Assembly (NCBI RefSeq): GCF_000012845.1
Contig: NC_009615.1
Location: 3,058,501-3,122,500, forward strand
Source: Parabacteroides distasonis ATCC 8503
GTDB taxonomy: Bacteria > Bacteroidota > Bacteroidia > Bacteroidales > Tannerellaceae
DNA: 64,000 nucleotides
Direction: 5' to 3'
Shown: positions 8,899-16,942 of the stretch, one piece after another
Layout of the letters: each line of letters begins with the position of its first letter
Position numbering within the stretch: the first letter of the stretch is position 1
The notes under the pieces: model-generated
What the model was told of the DNA's origin: nothing
Seen by the model: the letters and a program-made list of their open reading frames with translations, nothing else
The model's database searches: none
Program-made: the position numbers and the translations under genes

Positions 8899-9674
8899 AA
8901 ATATATTTCGCCTCAGACGCACATCTGGGAGCCCGTTTCCACAAGGACCCTTTAGCCATCGAGAAGAAACTGGTACGTTGGCTGGATAGCATCAAGGAAG
9001 ACGCTTCCGCCATTTGGTTTCTGGGAGATCTATTCGACTATTGGTACGAATACAAATACGTCGTGCCGAAAGGCCATGTACGTTTTCTGGGGAAATTGGC
9101 CGAGTTAGCGGACAGAGGTATAGAAATACATATCTTTATCGGTAACCATGACATCTGGATGTTCGACTACTTGCCGAAAGAGATAGGCGCCATCATCCAT
9201 CGGGATACCTTGACAGTCGATTTATTAGGGAAACGTTTCTTCCTCGGGCATGGCGATGAGGTAGATTTCCGGAGTAAGGCATTCCGTCTGATCAGGGCTA
9301 TTTTCCGGAACAAGTTCTGCCAATGGTTATATGCGGGAATACATCCCCGCTGGACGTTCGGGTTCGCTTTAGGCTGGTCGCTCAACAGCCGGAAGAGCGG
9401 ACTGGAAAAGCAAGAGGCTAAAAAGTATCAAGGGGAAGACGCAGAATATATGGTTGTTTTCGCCAAGGAATATCTAAAGACGCATCCCGATATAAACTTC
9501 TTCATTTTCGGCCATCGCCACATCATGTTGGACTTGATGTTAAGCCGTACCTCCCGTATTCTCATAGCCGGGGATTGGATGCAATTCTTCTCTTATATCG
9601 TATGGGATGGCGAGAATCTGTATATGGATCAGTTTCTGGAAGAGACGGACGGACAATCTTATCCCAACACATAA
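8895..9674 (+). CDS. lpxH: UDP-2,3-diacylglucosamine diphosphatase (LpxH-type)
   Basis: This 259-residue calcineurin-like metallophosphoesterase should hydrolyse UDP-2,3-diacylglucosamine to lipid X in lipid A synthesis at the inner membrane. Metal-site motifs run in order: SDAHLGA, GDLFDYWYEY, GNHDIWM, HGDEVDF and FGHRH. A longer middle region (KSGLEKQEAKKYQ) is the usual insertion lid. The window also holds lpxB at 59027, but the two genes are not linked. It is coupled to the SufT-like gene by a 4-bp overlap. Confidence 0.93.
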   Translation: MKIYFASDAHLGARFHKDPLAIEKKLVRWLDSIKEDASAIWFLGDLFDYWYEYKYVVPKGHVRFLGKLAELADRGIEIHIFIGNHDIWMFDYLPKEIGAIIHRDTLTVDLLGKRFFLGHGDEVDFRSKAFRLIRAIFRNKFCQWLYAGIHPRWTFGFALGWSLNSRKSGLEKQEAKKYQGEDAEYMVVFAKEYLKTHPDINFFIFGHRHIMLDLMLSRTSRILIAGDWMQFFSYIVWDGENLYMDQFLEETDGQSYPNT

Positions 9675-9755
9675 GACAGCGTTGTCTTAACACCTTAGAC
9701 AGTACTGTCGAAGCACCTTAGACAGCGTTGTATGATGTGCTCATACAACGCTGTC
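9672..9755. repeat. three 23-bp tandem repeats ending in a long hairpin
   Basis: Three consecutive 23-bp units begin at 9672, 9695 and 9718 and share the core TWAGACAG...TGT. The first two units contain dyads (GACAGCGTTGTC; perfect GACAGTACTGTC at 9698-9709). The third merges into a perfect 15-bp stem with a 5-nt loop (9721-9755). It lies between the stops of convergent lpxH and pstS, so the final hairpin probably works as a shared terminator. Confidence 0.8.
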
Positions 9756-9767
9756 CGGATTCTCCGC

Positions 9768-10586
9768 TTACTTTACCGGGATATAACCAACCTTCTTCAC
9801 CGTCGCTTGTCCTTCGGCAGACATCACATAATCGATGAACGGTCGCACCTTTGAGGCATTCTTCGTCTCATAGTAATAGAACAACGGACGGACAACCGGA
9901 TAGGTCTTATTCCTCGCGTTCTCCAACGAAGGCTCCACGTAGGATTTTCCGGCATCATACGATACATGGATCGGCTTCACTTCTTTATTCAAATAAGCAA
10001 GACCTACATAGCCAATGGCTCCTTTCGTCTGGCTTACGCTTTGTATAATGGCACCTGTAGCCGGCATGCTCAAGATACCGTTCATATAGTTCTTATTTTT
10101 CAACACGCTCTCCTTGAAGAACTCGTAGGTTCCGGAAGAAGTCTCGCGGGAATAGGCCACGATCTTCATATCCGCACCACCCACTTCTTTCCAATTCTTA
10201 ATCTTGCCGGTAAAAATGCCTTCCAATTGCTCCCGGGTCAGATTGGATACCTTGTTGGAAGGATGCACGACAACAGCCAGAGCGTCGTAGGCGATCACCT
10301 CCTCTTTCGTTTTCTTTCCGGCTTCTTGCAACTTCATGCGCTCGTCGAATTTCATCTTACGGGAAGCCATCGCTATATCCGTAGTGCCTTCCATCAAAGC
10401 GGAGATCCCCACGCCGGAGCCACCACCCGTCACCGTTATCTTAGCGGCTTTGTTCTTATTCATGAAATTCTCGGCTTCAGTCTGGGTAAGAGGCAAACAA
10501 GTATCGCTACCCTTTATCTTCTGGGCAAACACATTCGTAGCAAACAAACACGCTGCCATGGCAGCTAATAAAATCGTCTTCTTCAT
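9768..10586 (-). CDS. pstS: periplasmic phosphate-binding protein (PstS-like)
   Basis: This 272-residue substrate-binding protein has a cleavable signal peptide (KKTILLAAMAACLFATNVFA, cut before QKIKG). PstS phosphate-site features are present: GSDTCLPL near the N-terminus, TGGGSGVGISALMEGTTDIAMASR, and SRETSSGTYEFFKES. In this family the protein captures phosphate for the PstCAB importer; pstCAB are not adjacent here. A phosphate-porin-like gene lies directly upstream on the same strand (85 bp), which supports a phosphate role for both. Confidence 0.9.
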   Translation of the reverse strand: MKKTILLAAMAACLFATNVFAQKIKGSDTCLPLTQTEAENFMNKNKAAKITVTGGGSGVGISALMEGTTDIAMASRKMKFDERMKLQEAGKKTKEEVIAYDALAVVVHPSNKVSNLTREQLEGIFTGKIKNWKEVGGADMKIVAYSRETSSGTYEFFKESVLKNKNYMNGILSMPATGAIIQSVSQTKGAIGYVGLAYLNKEVKPIHVSYDAGKSYVEPSLENARNKTYPVVRPLFYYYETKNASKVRPFIDYVMSAEGQATVKKVGYIPVK

Positions 10587-10671
10587 TATTTTGTATTTAT
10601 CTTTTATTTACGATACAAAATAAATACTTCGGTATTTCAATGGGATGAAACAGATATTACAATCCTATGAA

Positions 10672-11958
10672 TTAAAACTTATATTGAAGACGAACTGTCA
10701 ATACATTATCCTTCCGGTCGTTCTCGTAGCCCTTCACGAGATTACTTTTCTCATTGAAGTTAAACTCGTAGTAAGCTTGTAGACGGATATGTTTATTGAA
10801 ATTATAGATACCGCCGATACCTATCGTGCTTTGAGCCAAATCGGTTTTTGAGGTGAAACTATTTTCCGCCCCGACCTCATTTCCACTCACCTTCGTATTC
10901 GGATCGTAAACGTCATATTTCAATACGGCGGAGAAAGGAGAGGCGCCTATATCCTGTACCAAATAAAAGAAGTAACCAAGGAAAGGACGCTTGAACAAAG
11001 AATTTTCCGGCAAATTCTCCGGTCGGGTACTGTAGTTCGGGCTTTTACTGCTCCCGGCGATACCGGGTTGGGTACCGATTAAACCTTCCGCACGGAGAGT
11101 GGTCTTTCCTAAAGATGAAAGAAAACTAAACTGTCCATCCAAACCTAAATACTGGCGCTTCATATAAGTACCCGTCTCTCCCATATCCCTCTTAACGAAA
11201 TGATTGCCACGCATCTCATACGCCTCGGTAGTCGGGTTGTAGACAAAACCATGGTAATAGGAGAAACCGGCTCCCCATTTTCCCCAGTCGCCTATCGCCT
11301 TCTCGGCACCCAGACGCCCGATGAAATCTTTCCGGCTATCCGTCTCCCGGTTAATACTGTTTCCGGCAAACAGACCGGCATCCAATCGCAAGAAACTCAA
11401 TGGGCTGGTAGTCTTGGTACGTAAGGTAAGCATCGCTCCCAAGTCACGCTCATCCGGGAAGAAATACTGGATAATAGTCGCTCTCTCCGGAGATTCGAGA
11501 GAACTCGTGGAATAACAGACCTCATAACCGAAAGGACGGTTGAACACACCAGCCATCAACTGGCTACGCTTCGTCCAAGGGTCCTTGATACCGATATACA
11601 GATCACGGAAACTTACTCCCTTATCATTCACCTCGATCTGGACAGCACCTGTTCCGATCCCATCATTGTACTCAAACTTCATACGCCCCCGGCGGATACC
11701 GATCCGGTTAAACCCTTTATCCAAGTTCTCGTTCTTATCGCCCACTTTCAAGGTAGCGTCCTCCTGTCCATATTGGTATTGTCCTTGGATATAAGCGGAA
11801 ACCTTGAATTTGCTTAGCTTCTGGACTACCTTATCCAAGGTAGTCACTTCCGTAGCCAAGGAATCGATATGTTTTTCCACCGACTGATCCACCTCCTGCG
11901 CTCCCATACTGAATGGAAGCAGCACTAACATGAGCGCTATAACTTTTCCTAATTTCAT
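10672..11958 (-). CDS. OprO/OprP-like phosphate-selective porin
   Basis: This 428-residue outer-membrane protein has a signal peptide (cut after SMGAQ), a short predicted coiled coil (DSLATEVTTLDKVVQKLSKF) and a beta-barrel with alternating pattern ending in ...VRLQYKF, the C-terminal aromatic typical of outer-membrane barrels. It fits the porin_O_P family (GIRRGRMKFEYNDG, FNRPFGYEVCYSTSSLESPER). Proximity to pstS supports phosphate or polyphosphate uptake. Paralogue-like barrels occur at 18826 and 22750. Confidence 0.85.
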   Translation of the reverse strand: MKLGKVIALMLVLLPFSMGAQEVDQSVEKHIDSLATEVTTLDKVVQKLSKFKVSAYIQGQYQYGQEDATLKVGDKNENLDKGFNRIGIRRGRMKFEYNDGIGTGAVQIEVNDKGVSFRDLYIGIKDPWTKRSQLMAGVFNRPFGYEVCYSTSSLESPERATIIQYFFPDERDLGAMLTLRTKTTSPLSFLRLDAGLFAGNSINRETDSRKDFIGRLGAEKAIGDWGKWGAGFSYYHGFVYNPTTEAYEMRGNHFVKRDMGETGTYMKRQYLGLDGQFSFLSSLGKTTLRAEGLIGTQPGIAGSSKSPNYSTRPENLPENSLFKRPFLGYFFYLVQDIGASPFSAVLKYDVYDPNTKVSGNEVGAENSFTSKTDLAQSTIGIGGIYNFNKHIRLQAYYEFNFNEKSNLVKGYENDRKDNVLTVRLQYKF

Positions 11959-11987
11959 TCCTAACTATAAAAACTATATTTGCGTCG

Positions 11988-11995
11988 CAAAGTTA
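11988..11995 (-). promoter_or_regulatory. -7 element for the porin/pstS transcript
   Basis: Read on the minus strand the sequence is TAACTTTG, which fits TAnnTTTG, 30 bp before the porin start. No clear TTG lies at the expected spacing. It would serve the porin and possibly pstS. Confidence 0.5.
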
Positions 11996-12171
11996 CAACG
12001 CTCCTGTTTCACACCCGTTTCACATACATTACAATCCTGTTACAGACGTCTTGCCTAATTATTCAGGGACGAATTTACATAAAATAATCGGTTCGTTCCA
12101 TACATTGCACATGACTAGAATATTTGCGCGATAATTCTGGTCCATTTCGCACATTTATTGGGATATTGTGC

Positions 12172-12179
12172 TACCTTTG
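12172..12179 (+). promoter_or_regulatory. -7 element for the flavin oxidoreductase gene
   Basis: TACCTTTG matches the -7 consensus 35 bp before the start at 12214. The -33 element is not evident at the right spacing. Confidence 0.55.
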
Positions 12180-12213
12180 CCTCGATTATTGAAACACTAT
12201 ATTTATTTTTTTA

Positions 12214-13284
12214 ATGAAGACATTAACAATCGGAGACCTAAAGGCTCGTATTCCAATCATCCAAGGTGGAATGGGCGTAGGCATCTCTCTTTCCGGCTTA
12301 GCCTCGGCCGTTGCAAATGAAGGTGGGATCGGCGTTATCTCCGCAGCCGGTCTCGGACTTTTATATAAGAAATTGTCACCCAGCAATTATACGGAAGCTG
12401 GGAATCTCGGGTTAGCGGAAGAGATCCGCAAGGCCCGGGAAAAAGCGAAAGGTATCATCGGCGTAAACGTAATGGTGGCTCTTTCCGACTTCGCCGAATT
12501 GGTGAAAACCAGTATAGCGGAAAAGGTAGACATCATTTTCAGCGGTGCCGGACTGCCTTTGGACTTGCCTTCTTTCCTCAAGAAAGATAGCGTCACCAAG
12601 CTGGTTCCCATCGTTTCCAGCGCACGTGCCGTACGCATCATCTGCGAGAAATGGAAGAATAACTATGATTATCTTCCGGATGCGGTGGTACTAGAAGGCC
12701 CGAAAGCGGGTGGACATCTGGGATATAAGGAAAACCAGTTGGAAGACCAGCATTTCTCATTGGAAGAATTATTACCTCAAGTCGTAGAGGAAGTCTCTCA
12801 TTTCGAGCAGAAATACGACAAAAAGATCCCGGTAATTGCGGCAGGAGGCATTTATACGGGTGAAGATATCAAACGCATGATAGACCTTGGAGCATCAGGC
12901 GTTCAGTTAGGAACCCGGTTCGTTACCACCACGGAATGCGATGCCTCGGAAGCCTTCAAACAGACCTATATACAGGCAGAGGAGAAGGACATAGAGATCA
13001 TCAAAAGTCCCGTCGGCATGCCCGGACGAGCCATCCATTGCAGTTTCCTTGAGAAAGTGAAGGCGGGAATCAAGCAACCGAAAGCTTGTCCCTTCAACTG
13101 TATCAAGACGTGCGATATATCACGCAGCCCGTATTGTATCGTCACCGCCTTGTACAACGCCTTCAAAGGGAATTTCGAGAATGGATACGCTTTCGCCGGC
13201 AGTAACGCTTGGCGAGCGAATAAGATCACTTCGGTACGGGAAACCATTACCGAGTTGATGAATGAATGGAAAGCTAAATTATAA
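12214..13284 (+). CDS. nitronate monooxygenase / FabK-like NAD(P)H flavin oxidoreductase
   Basis: This 356-residue FMN-dependent TIM-barrel enzyme of the 2-nitropropane dioxygenase family shows IQGGMGVGISLSGLASAVA, VLEGPKAGGHLG and AAGGIYTGEDIKRMIDLGASGVQLGTRFV, which form the flavin site. The C-terminal part carries four closely spaced cysteines (CPFNCIKTCDISRSPYC, about residues 291-307), a feature of one subclass that could bind metal or an Fe-S cluster. The reaction could be nitronate oxidation or enoyl-ACP reduction (FabK-like); the sequence alone does not decide. It is monocistronic with its own terminator. Confidence 0.85.
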   Translation: MKTLTIGDLKARIPIIQGGMGVGISLSGLASAVANEGGIGVISAAGLGLLYKKLSPSNYTEAGNLGLAEEIRKAREKAKGIIGVNVMVALSDFAELVKTSIAEKVDIIFSGAGLPLDLPSFLKKDSVTKLVPIVSSARAVRIICEKWKNNYDYLPDAVVLEGPKAGGHLGYKENQLEDQHFSLEELLPQVVEEVSHFEQKYDKKIPVIAAGGIYTGEDIKRMIDLGASGVQLGTRFVTTTECDASEAFKQTYIQAEEKDIEIIKSPVGMPGRAIHCSFLEKVKAGIKQPKACPFNCIKTCDISRSPYCIVTALYNAFKGNFENGYAFAGSNAWRANKITSVRETITELMNEWKAKL

Positions 13285-13293
13285 GCACAAAAA

Positions 13294-13320
13294 AAGCCTC
13301 CGGAAACGGGGGCTTTTTTT
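13294..13320 (+). terminator. terminator after the flavin oxidoreductase gene
   Basis: AGCCTCC and GGGGGCT pair (one G:T) around a GGAAAC loop and are followed by eight T residues. A-tracts on the other side suggest it also stops the convergent DUF3868 transcript. Confidence 0.85.
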
Positions 13321-13343
13321 ATATTCGAAGGTAAGTATCTCCA

Positions 13344-14792
13344 TTATTGCTCGGCCAACCAAGCGGCCAGCTCATCCCGGTTCGCGGCGGCATCCTGCAT
13401 GCCGGCTTGGGCAGCTTGATCGAAATATTGCATAGCGGTCGTATAATCCTTCTTCATCGCATAAGCGACACCTAGGTTATTCCATGCTTCCGGCAAATTA
13501 ATACCTTGCAAACGACTGATGGCCGGATCGTAAGCACCAGTCTCAATCTCAAGGGCCGCCGTATTTAATTGAGCGATCGGGTCGGTCGGATAAAGACGAA
13601 CGGCGATATCGAATACCTCCTTGAACTGATCGCTACCTTTATCATAAGAATTGGCTACCAAGAACATCTCATTCAAACTTAAATATTGAGGTTTCGTTTT
13701 GATCACTTGCTTGGCCTCGTTCACGTCGAACGGACGTGCGATATAAGCCAAGGTATAATCAATACGTCTTAAAGGAGGATAGTATTTATCCAATAATATC
13801 TTATAAGTCCGACCTCCGTTCAAGGCATGTAGTTTAGCCTTGCGCTTGTTTATATCTTGAATATCCAAGATCTCCAGAATCTCCTTCTTATTCGCCAAAT
13901 CTGATTTCGTAACCTCTTGACGCAATCCGATCCAATCCTCACCCATCCAATTCACTTTCATCAAGGAAGGATCCATCTTCTCCTTATCTTTCATGTAAGC
14001 GACAAAAGCCTTGGCACGACTCTCGGACAATCTCATATTATAATCGTAGCCACCTTCCGGGGAAGCGTATCCGGTAACCTTAAATTCGGTAAAGCTTAGA
14101 TTCTTATCGTTACGGACTTCCGTTACAATCTTATTCACCTCATTCAGCACGGTAGCGTTATCTTTGAAATCACGTAACAATACGGACTTGCCTACCTCAA
14201 AGTTTAAATAAGCGGAATGCGTCTCGCTCCGTTGTTTCACAGGTTCTACCGGAGGAGTAACATAGCTAAGCTCATAAACGGGAGGGGCTAACGGAGGCAA
14301 TACACGGCTCATCACCCCATAGATGTCATTTGAGACCTCACAAGAAGCGCATCCCGTGGTATTCTCATCCACCATCAAGGTAGCGTTTCGCATCCATCCC
14401 GCATAGGGTACGGACAATTCCACCGGAATCAATTCCGGCCCCTTCTTCGTCTGACGGATAATCAAGCTAGGAGTTTGGGGAAATTCATAACTATCGAAAC
14501 CCAACTCACGGTTCAACGCCTTCATACGTGCCCGCCCGGTAATCACGATCGGGTTAAACTGGTAAGACTGCGATTTATCCACCGATTGCAATACCGGTGT
14601 CAGTATGACCATCTCTTGGGATTTCAAACGCAGATTACTCAGATTGGTCGTAAAATTCATCATAAGCTGGCTTCCGTCCTTCTTTGCGCTTACATTCTCG
14701 AAACTAACAGTTCCCCGCACACCGTTCTGTGCCTGTAGGCTCACACCTCCGAGGAACAATAAAGCGATACATATACTCAATAAATGTCTCAT
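13344..14792 (-). CDS. DUF3868 / OmpA-like outer-membrane protein with TPR
   Basis: This 482-residue protein has a signal peptide (cut after SLQAQ), an N-terminal DUF3868-type region (GTVSFENVSAKKDGSQL), an OmpA-like peptidoglycan-binding segment near residues 230-300 (VTGYASPEGGYDYNMRLSESRA), and a C-terminal TPR-like stretch (AWNNLGVAYAMKKDYTTAM, near 434). DUF3868 and DUF3575 proteins often accompany fimbrial operons in Bacteroidales, but no FimA/Mfa-like pilin is nearby. It follows the DUF3575 gene by 18 bp, so the two form an operon. It probably anchors a surface structure to the wall. Confidence 0.82.
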   Translation of the reverse strand: MRHLLSICIALLFLGGVSLQAQNGVRGTVSFENVSAKKDGSQLMMNFTTNLSNLRLKSQEMVILTPVLQSVDKSQSYQFNPIVITGRARMKALNRELGFDSYEFPQTPSLIIRQTKKGPELIPVELSVPYAGWMRNATLMVDENTTGCASCEVSNDIYGVMSRVLPPLAPPVYELSYVTPPVEPVKQRSETHSAYLNFEVGKSVLLRDFKDNATVLNEVNKIVTEVRNDKNLSFTEFKVTGYASPEGGYDYNMRLSESRAKAFVAYMKDKEKMDPSLMKVNWMGEDWIGLRQEVTKSDLANKKEILEILDIQDINKRKAKLHALNGGRTYKILLDKYYPPLRRIDYTLAYIARPFDVNEAKQVIKTKPQYLSLNEMFLVANSYDKGSDQFKEVFDIAVRLYPTDPIAQLNTAALEIETGAYDPAISRLQGINLPEAWNNLGVAYAMKKDYTTAMQYFDQAAQAGMQDAAANRDELAAWLAEQ

Positions 14793-14810
14793 ATCTCTCT
14801 AGATCGTTTT

Positions 14811-15377
14811 TTAGTGGATAAAATAAATGATAGAAAGGGCCGCTTTCGTTACACCCCAATAGTTCGAGTTCTTGGTCTCGATCTTGGAGCCACATTCCCC
14901 GCAATTATACTTATCATAATGTACACGGGCATAACCGGCGCCGATAGCGGCTTCTATACTCCAACGCTTATTCAGTATCCATTGATGTCCCAACGTAAGT
15001 CCGCCACCGTACAAATAACCATCATAACGATGATCCTTCAAATTAGGGAATATGCCAAAGGGTAATTTAATCCCGGCGATATTATACTGTCCGCCCAACG
15101 CATGCACGCCAATAAACGTACCGTTGAATTTCTCGCAAGTCCAATAACGCACTTCCGGCATGACAAGCCAATGCTTCAGTTTCTTACCGTCATTGAACTT
15201 GAAAGGATTATATCCCGCCGAGACATCCAATGTAACCTTTTTGCTTAAGCCCACCTCGAATCCTAAGTTCGGAGTCGTAGTCGCGTCGTAGAGAAGATTG
15301 TTCTTCAACGCGAAATGCTGTGCGCTCATAGATAAGGAAAATAACAATGCTAATCCAAGTAAAAATGCTTTCTTCAT
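14811..15377 (-). CDS. DUF3575 outer-membrane protein
   Basis: This 188-residue secreted protein begins with a clear signal peptide (KKAFLLGLALLFSLSMSAQ) and shows the DUF3575 pattern: FALKNNLLYDATTTPNLGFEVGLS, then short beta-hairpins (GYNPFKFNDGKKLKHWLVMPEVRYW, split around residue 65) and HQWILNKRWSIEAAIGAGYARVHY. A CGECG pair near the C-terminus is notable. It probably forms a small outer-membrane barrel. First gene of a two-gene operon with the DUF3868 gene. Confidence 0.82.
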   Translation of the reverse strand: MKKAFLLGLALLFSLSMSAQHFALKNNLLYDATTTPNLGFEVGLSKKVTLDVSAGYNPFKFNDGKKLKHWLVMPEVRYWTCEKFNGTFIGVHALGGQYNIAGIKLPFGIFPNLKDHRYDGYLYGGGLTLGHQWILNKRWSIEAAIGAGYARVHYDKYNCGECGSKIETKNSNYWGVTKAALSIIYFIH

Positions 15378-15480
15378 TTCTTATAAGCTTAATGATTTGA
15401 AGAAGAAACAGGAATAAACGGGTTTTAGTTTTCGATAAGCGTTAATAAGATATGATCATTAAATTTAATTATATTAATAG

Positions 15481-15528
15481 TAAAGGGAATGCGGAAGGCG
15501 CTTTTATCGCTTATCCACATTCCCTTTA
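15481..15528. terminator. hairpin between the LuxR gene and the DUF3575 operon
   Basis: Perfect 11-bp arms (TAAAGGGAATG at 15481-15491 and its complement at 15518-15528) enclose a 26-nt loop. It lies 20 bp beyond the stop of the leftward LuxR gene, so it is probably the terminator of the long redox operon. Confidence 0.65.
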
Positions 15529-15548
15529 ACTTACTTATAAATATACGA

Positions 15549-16160
15549 TTACTGTTTAATGTCGCCTAATTCGACCAGCTTATTGACAATCGCATAGATC
15601 GTAAGACCGCTGGCACTATGAATTTGAAGTTTCCGAGCGATATTACGGCGGTGGGTGATGACCGTATGCGTAGAAAGAAACAAACGATCCGCTATCTCCC
15701 GGTTTGTCATTCCCTTCACGACGCAGACTACGATCTCTTTTTCCCTCGAGCTTAACGATTGTTGCTCGTCATCCCCTTCCGGCTCGTCATCCGGAAGTAC
15801 CTCGGCGTTCAACCGTTCCAATTTGTGCTTGATCTCATCAGGGCTATCGTATATGTTAATTTGTTCATCATAAGAACGCAATAACACACTGTCTGAGACA
15901 GAATATAATAAAGCGATACATTTCATCTCGGCACAGCCGCTTTCCTCCTTCAAATGTTGCAACGTGAAATAGCCGGGCAAAGCCGGATTCACGATCAACA
16001 CATCCGGTTTGTGCATACGAAGCGAGTCGAAAAGAGATTCCACCGAATGAATCTCCACCATCTGGATACGGAAACCCGGTAACCGTTTCAACAGGTTCTC
16101 CAGTCCGCTCCTTATGATAACAGAAGGTTCGGCTATCGCAATCTTTAGATTTGTACTCAT
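15549..16160 (-). CDS. LuxR-type regulator with degenerate receiver domain
   Basis: From the ATG at 16160 (MSTNLKIAIAEPSVIIRSG) this is a 203-residue response-regulator-like protein. The receiver region (1-110) keeps the fold pattern, but the phosphoacceptor position reads VLIVNPALPG, with Asn instead of Asp, and the acidic pocket is not conserved (AIAEPS). The LuxR HTH is intact (LSSREKEIVVCVVKGMTNREIADRLFLSTHTVITHRRNIARKL in parts). A longer in-frame start at 16277 would run into the hemerythrin gene and was rejected. It follows the hemerythrin gene by 10 bp, so hemerythrin may be its sensory partner. Phosphorylation-independent control is inferred. Confidence 0.85.
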   Translation of the reverse strand: MSTNLKIAIAEPSVIIRSGLENLLKRLPGFRIQMVEIHSVESLFDSLRMHKPDVLIVNPALPGYFTLQHLKEESGCAEMKCIALLYSVSDSVLLRSYDEQINIYDSPDEIKHKLERLNAEVLPDDEPEGDDEQQSLSSREKEIVVCVVKGMTNREIADRLFLSTHTVITHRRNIARKLQIHSASGLTIYAIVNKLVELGDIKQ

Positions 16161-16170
16161 CGATTCATGC

Positions 16171-16860
16171 TTATAATTGTTTTTCCAAAGCCAATATGGC
16201 CGGTACAAACAAATAATCCTCCACACGGGTATGTGAAGCCAAGTCTTCCTCCGTGGCAAAAATATCGAACAAGACACTATTCAGCATATTCGTACCCGCT
16301 CCCGGATAGTATTTGATCAGGATATTTTTCAACTCCGTGATCTTCATCTCGATCTGATCATGACGCTTACGGAAGATCGTAATATTGTATTTCGGATCTC
16401 TCTTTCCTTCCAACAAATTACGGACATAAGGGAAAACAGCACGTTCCTCATAAGACATATGTTTATTTACCTCCTCCGCATACTCATCGAAAAACTTCGT
16501 GATCACAAAAGCGACATCCTCCGGGCACCCGGATATAGCGTCTACCAATTTACGACGGATATGTGGCAAGCGGAAGTTCAAGAAGTAATCATGGGCATTA
16601 TGCAAATAGCGGATCAAGTTCTCGATCGACAGGCATTTGCTGATATTCTCGACAGGCGTATTCACTTCCTCGACCAAGAAATTCACGACCGTCAGGAAAG
16701 TACAAGCATCCACCCCATTCTGCCGGCAAACCTCCCCGATATTCTTCTCTCCGAACCCGAGCGCTATACCAAAGCGGCTCATGACTAAAACCATCGGATA
16801 GTTCTCGCAGATCAGATCACTCATTTTATCGGTTTCCCGGTACATTCCATTTTTATACAT
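16171..16860 (-). CDS. hemerythrin-domain protein
   Basis: This protein of about 229 residues is all-helical with scattered His/Glu ligands in the hemerythrin order: HNAHDYFLNFRLPHIRR, then NKHMSYEERAVFPYV, then KRHDQIE and SHTRVEDYLFVPAI. It resembles the di-iron repair (RIC/ScdA) or redox-sensing hemerythrins. The N-terminal part (MSDLICENYPMVLVMSRFGI) resembles the short ScdA_N/DUF1858-type module. The start at 16860 has an AGAAAGAAG ribosome site; an upstream ATG at 16920 would add 20 residues. It sits between the Rid gene and the LuxR regulator and could sense O2, NO or iron. Confidence 0.85.
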   Translation of the reverse strand: MYKNGMYRETDKMSDLICENYPMVLVMSRFGIALGFGEKNIGEVCRQNGVDACTFLTVVNFLVEEVNTPVENISKCLSIENLIRYLHNAHDYFLNFRLPHIRRKLVDAISGCPEDVAFVITKFFDEYAEEVNKHMSYEERAVFPYVRNLLEGKRDPKYNITIFRKRHDQIEMKITELKNILIKYYPGAGTNMLNSVLFDIFATEEDLASHTRVEDYLFVPAILALEKQL

Positions 16861-16942
16861 AGGCTTCTTTCTAACTTGTCTTGGTGTTTGAATAGCCAAA
16901 TATACTCCTTTTTCTTCCATATCTCGTACATTTATTATTATT

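Noticed and set aside
13344..15377. Complete fimbrial operon
   Set aside because: Only DUF3868 and DUF3575 proteins are present; no pilin or anchor genes are seen.
15549..16277. Longer start for the LuxR gene at 16277
   Set aside because: The extra residues have no family match and overlap the hemerythrin coding sequence; the ATG at 16160 gives a normal receiver start.
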